A stretch of 64,000 nt of DNA from Capsicum annuum (Eukaryota; Streptophyta; Magnoliopsida; Solanales; Solanaceae). The stretch covers positions 113,632,907-113,696,906 of the forward strand of contig NC_061120.1 in NCBI RefSeq assembly GCF_002878395.1. The letters run 5' to 3'. The position numbers and the translations under genes are program-made. The notes beneath the pieces were generated by a model. That model saw only the letters and a list, made by a program, of their open reading frames with translations. It made no database searches and was not told the DNA's origin. Positions 57,151 through 64,000 of this stretch are shown here, in pieces; the first letter of the stretch is position 1; the number at the start of each line of letters is the position of its first letter.

Positions 57151-58512
57151 TGGGCCTACCACTTTCACAGGCCAGATACATAACCCTATTTTAAGACCCA
57201 TTAAAACACTTAACACACAATCCCATTCATTGAACCATAATACCTAATTAGGCTGAAATATCCTAGGTTCTGGTCCTTAGAAATTTCTTGGGTTTCAAAC
57301 TCTCTAGCCATCATACGACTCAAGCTTACTAGTTGTATGATATGGGTACAACTTAGTAGCCCAAGTCGTATGATAGTCATATGTGTGGTAGGTTATTCAC
57401 TATCCAAGATATGAGTGGACATCATAAGAGTCATGTACATTATATAAGTGGTATAGTCTAAACCGTATGTTGTTCATCGTCTAGCCTTGATATTTTACTT
57501 AGGGTACGGCTAGGTAGGAAATTTTTGCATGATGATGGTATGACTTAGGAAAAGGGATTCATATGGTAGATAGTAAGTTATTTCTAACTTTCTATACTGG
57601 CTCTGAGTTAGGTGTACTACTAGTATGATGGGGTACGAGTGAGGTGCACAACTTTTACCCCTTGCGGGAATTTTTACAATTTAAGTTGGTGGTATTCTGG
57701 ACATTTTCCCTCTCAACCCCTTTGAAACTATGACTTAAAGTACTATTGGAACTTCATTTACCTTAGTATTATCTATAAAAACACTCAAAGAAATCTCAAA
57801 TCTCTCTTAAGGCTCTTGGTTCAAGGAAGGCTAGGCCTTTCTTAATACAATCAATTTTGAGGCTTATAAGGGTGGTTTCTCTCCGTAATCTTTGGTATAT
57901 AAGTCATTTTACTCCTCCCCCATTTTTAGTTCAACTAAATTAATGTTTTAATGAATGGTTTTCATGATTTAATTATGGGATTTGTTTGGTTTTGAATTTT
58001 ATGTTGGAGGTTTTGGTTGCTAATGGATGAATATTGTTTTTCCATGTTTTACTTATAGTTTCCATGTTAAAGTTATGGAATTGAACATGTGGATTCATTG
58101 GAATGGTCAATTGATTCTTGGTTTTGGTTTTGGAAACTATATGCCTTCAACTTGTTTGTTAAAATGCCTATAAGAATGGTTTTGTCACATAGTTTTACTT
58201 TTATTGAAACTATTGCATTGCATAATATAGTTATGGAATCTAAATTGGTTGTGTGCAAATTTTTTAATTAGGTAATAATGGCGGGTTATGGTAGCTGAAG
58301 GCGTGAGTCCAATGGACAGACTTTGGAAACTCATATTTGCCGATATGAGAATTGGTCATGGCGACCATATACTTGTGGGATACATGGGAATCCACTAAGT
58401 TATACTTGTACATATGTATAATGGAGGGTGAAGGGTACACAGGAATCACCTGCCCCTATGATATCTTTGGTTCATGCGGCTACACGCATCGGGGCCTGTT
58501 CATGGGGTAACA
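57151..58512 (+). repeat. G5 5' LTR, first part
   Basis: U3 and R of a plus-strand LTR. A TATA box (CTATAAAA) is at 57773. The U3 has inverted motifs such as CATACGACT and AGTCGTATG (57314-57413). Inverted repeats: CTCATAT/ATATGAG (58330-58349), TGGTC/GACCA (58353-58367). It is broken at GGGGTAACA (58504-58512) by LINE2 and continues at 60719. The left boundary is approximate. Confidence 0.65.
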
Positions 58513-58529
58513 AGAGCCTAATTGATAAT

Positions 58530-59880
58530 CTTATTATTTGAAGGATTAGAAGAGGGAATTCTCACTTGTGGTTTGATAATTTGAGTAGGCTAGGAGACTT
58601 CTACTCTATTCTGCAGGACAGCAAAGAAGAGGAATCTAACCTGCAAAGTGTGAAGGATTTGATACTTGGAGGGAATTGGAATAAAGAATTAATGAAGCAA
58701 GTGTTGCCTAAGGAAATAGTGGAGCATGTGATACATAATGTAAGACCATGAATGCAGCAGAAACTAGGTGATAAAGCAATATGGAGTGTAGAACCAAGAG
58801 GATTGTTTACAGTGAAAACAACATGGGAGTATGTAAGGCAAAGAGAAGATCCTACTGAATTCTATAGGCAGTTGTGGATAAAAAAGATTCCATTTAAGAT
58901 GATTTTTTTATGTGGAGGATGTGAAAAGGAAGAGTTGTAGTGGATGATACAATAAGAATATGAGGTATACATGGTCCTTCAAAATGTTGGTGTTGTCATA
59001 ACCCAACACAATAGACATATCTCACGTGCTACTGAGATCTTATGCTGCTAACAGGACATGGTCCTATTTTTTTTCTTTTGTAGGAATCAATATTTAAGGA
59101 CTAAGTTTAAGAGAAACAATACAAGCTTTGTAGGAAGCTCAAGTGAAGTAGAGGGAGTAGGTGTATTGTAGAGAAGTACCAGCAATTATCATATGAGAGC
59201 TATGGAGGAAAAGGAACACCATGAAACATAAAGGTAGAATGGTGACATGTCATAGATTATTATATAATGTCACTAGGCACCTGAGAATGTTGCTGAAAGT
59301 TAGAAAGCCAAGATTGGATTTTTCTACAGAATAGCCATTAATCCTACAATAGTTAAGTCATTTGAGACCTAAAATAAGAATAAATCTAGTATTATGGAGA
59401 TTACCAGAACAAGGTTAGAGAAAGTATAATACAGATGGAGCTTCTAAAGGGAGCCCAGGAAAGAGCTCATGGGAATTTTGTTTGAGGGATGTACAAGGTG
59501 ATTTATTATATGTAGAAGGTTCAATCACAAATGACACGAATAATATAAAAGCATAAGCATAGGCTATACTTTATATAGAAACTCATTGCAATTAAATAGG
59601 TCAAGATAGGGTAATCAAGATAGGGTAAGATAGGGTAATCAAGATAGGGTAATCATTCATACGAATTCACTCGCCATGCAGAATTTCATAAATAAGAACT
59701 AGGAAGTACCATAGAAAATAATACATATTGTAGAGCAGATAAAGCAATTACTGGAAGGTAAGTAGGTAATTATACAACATGTATTTAGAAAGGGAAATTA
59801 GTTGGCTGATTACTTTGATAACTTAGAAATTAAATAACCTAATTTCACATTTACAACATTCCATTAGTTACCAAGATTAG
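58530..59880 (+). pseudogene. LINE2 ORF2 C-terminus with zinc-binding and RNase H domains
   Basis: Frames 58566-58751 and 58752-58940 read WFDNLSRLGDFYSILQDSK, LPKEIVEHVIHNVRP and IWSVEPRGLFTVKTTWEYV, the region between LINE RT and zinc finger. From about 59390 an RNase H domain can be followed: YNTDGASKGSPGKSSWEFCL, DVQGDLLYVEGS and IIQHVF-KGN-LADYF. The second acid codon is a stop and the third (DSL) is NSL, so it is dead. LINE1 (C-terminus in 4310-5214) shows no RNase H, so the two LINEs belong to different families. Confidence 0.75.
59603..59654 (+). repeat. 14-bp tandem repeat inside LINE2 RNase H
   Basis: AAGATAGGGTAATC occurs as units of 14, 10, 14 and 14 bases, placed inside the RNase H codons before the TNSL motif. 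Confidence 0.85.
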
Positions 59881-60718
59881 GCAAAAGATCCTTAACAGTG
59901 ACAAACAGCAATGCCCATATTTGAGATTAGTACCAACAAAGGGATATGGGGACTAGAATGGCTACAAGAAGTTTCACATGCACTATATGTACAATCTGAT
60001 AAGGTAAACAAAAAAGTGAAAATACTAACTAGCCTATCTACATCTCTTCAGATTTGGGGTCTCATGGTCAGATTGTATATCAAGCGACTGAGGTACTTGA
60101 ATCCATCCAAATATCAACAGCTTTGAGCATCCCAGAATCTTCATCCCAGATACATCTGCAGCTCAAGAATGATATAGAGAGTGAAAGAAAGTTACAGGAG
60201 AGACACTAAGCTCATAGTGGGACATAACATACTTGGAGGAAGTTACAAGTATCAGTGGACTGGACTCAATGTGTTAACACCAAAATGCACTGGTAACATC
60301 TATAAACTAGAGATCTTATCTTAGTTTTTAGCAAGGAAAGAATATAGTCAAGATCTAAATAAAGGTGAGAGCATCAAATAGAGAAATAAAGAATACTACT
60401 TACTCATGCAATCTGAAAATAGCTCCAACATGGCGCATCCAAGGCACAGTATTAATTACCCATAGATGAAGAAGATAGAACTGAGTATTGAAAAAAGAAA
60501 ACATGTTGGAAGAGGCATTCTGAAGTGGAGCTTAGCTCTAAGCTCAATTAAGAAATCCTACTTCCCCTTTTATTTATTTATTTTATTGGGCCTAGTAACT
60601 ATTTTGGACCGGTTTTTTGTTTCTTTTTTTGTAATTTCTTGGACTTTTTTGATGGGTTGGTCCATCTTGAAAATTTTTTATTAATAAAACCATAAATTAA
60701 ACTAAAAAAAATTTTAGG

Positions 60719-61259
60719 GCGGTAACACTGGACCCATATACCACGTGGGTTGTTCTAGGATAGTTAAGCAACACAAACCTAAGTTAATGGTTTTAAACGC
60801 ATGCTAAACACAATTCTCTTTCCCGATATGGATTATATATATCTATATGTATTGATATGGATGCATATAGTTACTTACTTGTTTTTTAAAATATTGGCAT
60901 TATTTTATCCTTATCTTGTGTGCATGCTAGCGTTCACCCACTAACCCATCTTCAGGCATTGTATCCCCACATGTGCAGGAACCGGCCCTACTACTCCTCC
61001 TGCTAAGTAATCTTTGCTTTGGGTGTTGGATTAAATTTGTGAGCTTTTATACTCTAGAAGGCTTTATTTTATGTTATGGTCTTATCTACATACTTTTATT
61101 ATTTCTTAGACTTTGTTTTTATCTAGGGTTGAGGGCATGTCTCGACCGAATATTGTTTTGATTTCGGATAGAGGCTTTGTATGACTACTATGGGTTGGTA
61201 TGGGTGGTGTTTGTATTTGAGGCACCTGACACGACTACGCCCTGGTTTTGGTCATATCA
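60719..61259 (+). repeat. G5 5' LTR, second part
   Basis: Continues the LTR after LINE2 and ends GGTCATATCA at 61259. The end region (ACACGACTACGCCCTGG) is the reverse complement of the inverted fragment start at 56443. Confidence 0.7.
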
Positions 61260-61263
61260 GATT

Positions 61264-61281
61264 AGATTAAAAGCCCAAGGT
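61264..61281 (+). promoter_or_regulatory. G5 primer-binding site, heavily mutated
   Basis: AGATTAAAAGCCCAAGGT stands where TTGGTATCAGAGCCTAAGG is found in G1. Confidence 0.5.
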
Positions 61282-61338
61282 TCATGGTCACTTAGGAGTC
61301 CACAAATTTGTTTTGAGTAGAGTCTCTTTTAAGGCTGT

Positions 61339-61354
61339 ATAGCGCGCCATACTC
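61339..61354 (+). other. G5 leader hairpin with palindromic loop
   Basis: GTAT and ATAC pair around the 8-base loop AGCGCGCC, with self-complementary GCGCGC, about 75 bases after the primer site. Confidence 0.6.
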
Positions 61355-61499
61355 ATAAGGGAGAGGCTACCAGACATTTAGGAATATTTTTCTTTCTTGT
61401 ATTCTGTTATCAAGCTGTAAAGTCTAAGGTCCTGAATTCTCCTCTAATTTCTATTTGTTCATTTTTCAAATTGTGCCTTGATAATTTGATACGCATAGA

Positions 61500-62740
61500 A
61501 ACTCATTTATCCTAATTAGGGATGACGTTAATGGGACATGCATTACTCATGGGATCCATACCCGAACTAGAGGTCCAGTTCTGAATTGTTTTGGAGTTTT
61601 ACCAATTCCCTCTAGTCCTTCTTAGATTCCTTCAACTGAAATAGCGAATGCTGAGTTTTATCAGTCCATTTACATATTGGCACAGTTGGTAACTACTCAG
61701 TCTGAGCGTTGTATTCTTACTACTCTATCATTTAAGGCCACAAGGGTTGGCTAATTCATGATGTTGATTCCTTCAACCTTTATAGGTGTTAGGGTTGAGG
61801 AGGATCCTTAAGGTTTTCTGAATGAGATGGAAAAGATTTTCAGATTTATGCATAATAAAAATATGGAAGGGGTAAAGTTTACTACCTACCAGCTGATAGA
61901 TATGGCGTACCAATGGTACGAGGAGTGGGATCAAGCAAAGGGCGATAGTGATAAGTTATCTTTATGGGAGGATTTCTCTAACATATTTCTGGACCATTTC
62001 TTTCCTTGGAGGTTGAGAGAAGCGAATATGGAGAAGTTTGTTGATTTGAAACAAGGGAACATGTTGGTTAAGAAGTTTGCCTTGAAGTTTTACCATTTGT
62101 CTTAGTATGCTCTACAGATGGTGTCTGATATCAGGGCCCGAATGAGAAAGTTTTCTTTAGGACGGTCTCTTGAGTTGATCCTTAAAAGTAAGGCTACCTT
62201 ACTTATCAAGGACATAGATATCTCTAGGTTAGTTGTTTACATGTAATAGATGGAGGAGAAAAAGAAAAAACAGGCTGAGATAGGTGATAGGCAGTGTAAG
62301 AAGTTTAGAATCTCTGAGTAGGGTAGTGGCTAACAGCAAAATAGCAGGGATGGTGGTAGGTGGACCAAGAAGAAGTAGGGGAACTCTGGGTCTTACTAAA
62401 TAGCTAGTGCTTTCTACCAAAGGTTGTCGGGTGATAGATGTCTACAGAGTGGCAACAACTTTAGGGCATAGGGTGCCCTATCTTAGGCTAGTGGGGCTGA
62501 ATCAACTCCATCATATTCTTTCTGTAGGTTTTGCGGTAGATTATATCTGGGTTTCTATGATAAGGGGAGGGACAGGTGCTTCAACTATGGTCAGCCAGGG
62601 CATATGCTTAGAAATTTCCCTATTGGTATTCAGGGCAAACAAGGTTCCAGTTTCTTTATATTCAGCTCGAGCACCAAAGTGTGCACCATATGGTTTTGGC
62701 ACTGGTCGTAACCGCCTTTATGCTCTTATTACCTGACAAG
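61500..62740 (+). pseudogene. G5 gag, broken
   Basis: Frame 61827-62105 reads MEKIFRFMHNKNMEGVKFTT, YQWYEEWDQAKGD, FFPWRLREANMEKFVDLKQG, a Tekay-like capsid. The zinc knuckle reads CFNYGQPGHMLRNF, so two cysteines are lost. More than ten stops in all. Confidence 0.8.
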
Positions 62741-62759
62741 AGTCCAAGGCATCGACTGA

Positions 62760-63200
62760 TGTCTTGACTGGTATGTTAAAACTCTTTTCTCGCAAATGTG
62801 TACTATTTACTTAATCCAAGGTACATCTCTCTTATGTACCCCATTTGTGGTTGTGCATTTTGGCTTTGGTCTAGAGTGTGTTTCGGACCCTTTTTTTGTT
62901 TCTACCCCGGTAGGTGACTCTGTGATTTCTAGAAGAGTCTATAGGGGGTATGTGGTATCTGTTATTAGTAAAGAATCTGTGGTGTATTTTTTTGAATTAG
63001 ATATGGTTTATTTTTATATCATATTATGGATGGATTGGTTTCACTCGTGATATGTTTCTCTAGACTGTCTAACCCCTAAGGTTGTCTTTAAATTTCCTAA
63101 TGAGCTGGTTATTGAGTGGGAGGGTGGTTCCTTAGATCATAAGGGGAATTTTATATCTTATCTTATATCTCGGAGATTAATCTCTAAGGGATATCTCTAT
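62760..63200 (+). pseudogene. G5 protease, active site gone
   Basis: Frame 62796-63050 reads CVSDPFFVSTPVGDSVISRR and LDMVYFYIILWMDWFHS, the second half of the domain. The DSGA-type active-site stretch is not recognisable. Confidence 0.7.
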
Positions 63201-63229
63201 TATCTAGTCCGAGTTAAAGATTCTAACTC

Positions 63230-64000
63230 GGGGGGGCTTATTTGCATTCTGTCCCGGTGGTGAATGAATTTCTTGAGGTCTTCCCTGATGACCTTCCTGG
63301 TGTTACTCCAGATAAGGAGATTGATTTTGGGATTAATCTTGTTATGGACAGTCTTCCAATTTCTATTCCTTCATATAGAATGGCTCCGACTGAGTTAAAG
63401 AAGCTTAAGGAGAAGCATAAGGATCTTCTGGATAAGGGTTTCATCTATCTTAGTATGTCCCCATAGGGCGTACCGATATTTTTTGTGCGTAAGAAGAATG
63501 GTTCCCATCACATGTATTTTTATTATTGACAGTTGAATAAGGTAACGGTAAAGAACAAGTACCCTTTTCCAAGGATAGATAATTTATTTGACCAGTTGTA
63601 TGGTGTTAAGTTTTTCTCCAAGATTGATCTTCGATCCGGGTATCACCAATTAAATATTAGGGAGGATGATATCCCTAATATTATTTTTCATAACTGCTAT
63701 AGGCATTTTGAGTTCTGGTTATGTCTTTTTGGCATACCAATGCCCCGATGACATTCATAGATTTGATGAATAGGGTCTTTCGTCAGTTTATGGACTTGTT
63801 CATCATTGTTTTCATAGATGATATTTTGGTGTATTCTAAGAGCAAGGTGGATCATGTGAATTACTTTTGCATTGTATTGTAGACCTTGATAGAGTAGCAG
63901 TTGTATGCCAAATTCGAGAAATGTGAATTATGGTTGAACGTTGTAACTTTTCTATGTCATATTATTTCTAGTGAAGGGATCATGGTGGATTTGCAGAAGG
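63230..64000 (+). pseudogene. G5 reverse transcriptase, running off the window
   Basis: Frame 63242-63466 has [20 protein letters not shown] and KDLLDKGF; frame 63533-63751 has [20 protein letters not shown] and [13 protein letters not shown]. The catalytic [13 protein letters not shown] follows after a shift (about 63810-63850). The window ends within the palm/thumb region. Three or more stops. Confidence 0.8.

Larger units (their letters stand above)
58513..60718 (+). mobile_element. LINE2, 5'-truncated, inserted in the G5 LTR
   Basis: 2.2 kb on the plus strand, beginning inside ORF2 and ending with AATAAAACC and a short degenerate poly-A (60704-60711). Flanks are GGGGTAACA (58504-58512) and GCGGTAACA (60719-60727), a 9-bp duplication with one change. 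Removing it restores the LTR alignment. Confidence 0.8.

Noticed and set aside
4310..60718. LINE1 and LINE2 as parts of one element
   Set aside because: Opposite strands, different C-terminal ends (LINE2 has RNase H), and both include the zinc-binding/post-RT region, so they cannot be halves of one copy.
5758..61281. tRNA-like sequences after LTRs as tRNA genes
   Set aside because: Only the 12-20 bases complementary to the tRNA 3' end are present; these are primer-binding sites.
1..64000. CRISPR arrays, operons, phage or bacterial defence systems
   Set aside because: No spacer-repeat structure or bacterial gene organisation; the DNA is plant nuclear repeat sequence.

Overview
This window is plant (dicot) nuclear DNA from a repeat-dense intergenic region. 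The retrotransposon families, their LTR ends and the LINE protein signatures look like those of Solanaceae (pepper, tobacco or tomato type); that assignment is from memory of the families, not a search. I find no intact host gene. The only host-gene remnant is a broken, intron-bearing piece of a methylthioribose-1-phosphate isomerase gene (32015-33259, minus strand).

Layout. 1-3888: the 3' part of a decayed LTR element (env-like/plant-transposon ORF, polypurine tract, probable 3' LTR). 4310-30895: one old LINE on the minus strand (LINE1), split into four pieces by later insertions: Ty3/gypsy chromovirus G1 (5215-13046), a 0.9 kb hAT-like element (13849-14773), and a Ty1/copia element (15416-29777) that itself contains chromovirus G2 (19504-29048). 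31245-31506: a LINE 3' tail. 32015-33259: the isomerase pseudogene. 34062-43791: full-length chromovirus G3, with both LTRs and a perfect 5-bp target duplication. 43970-52802: a minus-strand non-autonomous LTR element (G4) with 2.3 kb LTRs, no recognisable gag or pol, and a perfect 5-bp target duplication. 52808-56442: a second type of chromovirus (G6), cut off in its reverse transcriptase. 56443-64000: an inverted LTR fragment, then element G5 running off the window; the 5' LTR of G5 is split by a second, different LINE (LINE2, 58513-60718).

G1, G2, G3 and G5 share the Tekay/Del-like order gag, protease, RT, RNase H, integrase, with a chromodomain-like tail in G1-G3 (G5 runs off the window within its RT). 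Every copy is disabled by stops, frameshifts, deletions or lost catalytic residues. The longest surviving reading frame is the G3 integrase (39704-41155).

The most unusual signals are RNA-like structures inside these elements. Five elements carry, about 70-80 bases after the primer-binding site, a hairpin with an 8-base loop, self-complementary in G1, G2 and G5, and covarying arms; this resembles a retroviral dimer-initiation stem-loop. The same families also carry, in the downstream half of each LTR, a row of short inverted repeats whose arms change in compensating ways between copies. Neither is explained by coding, and both include the non-coding element G4, which suggests a role in packaging or mobilisation.
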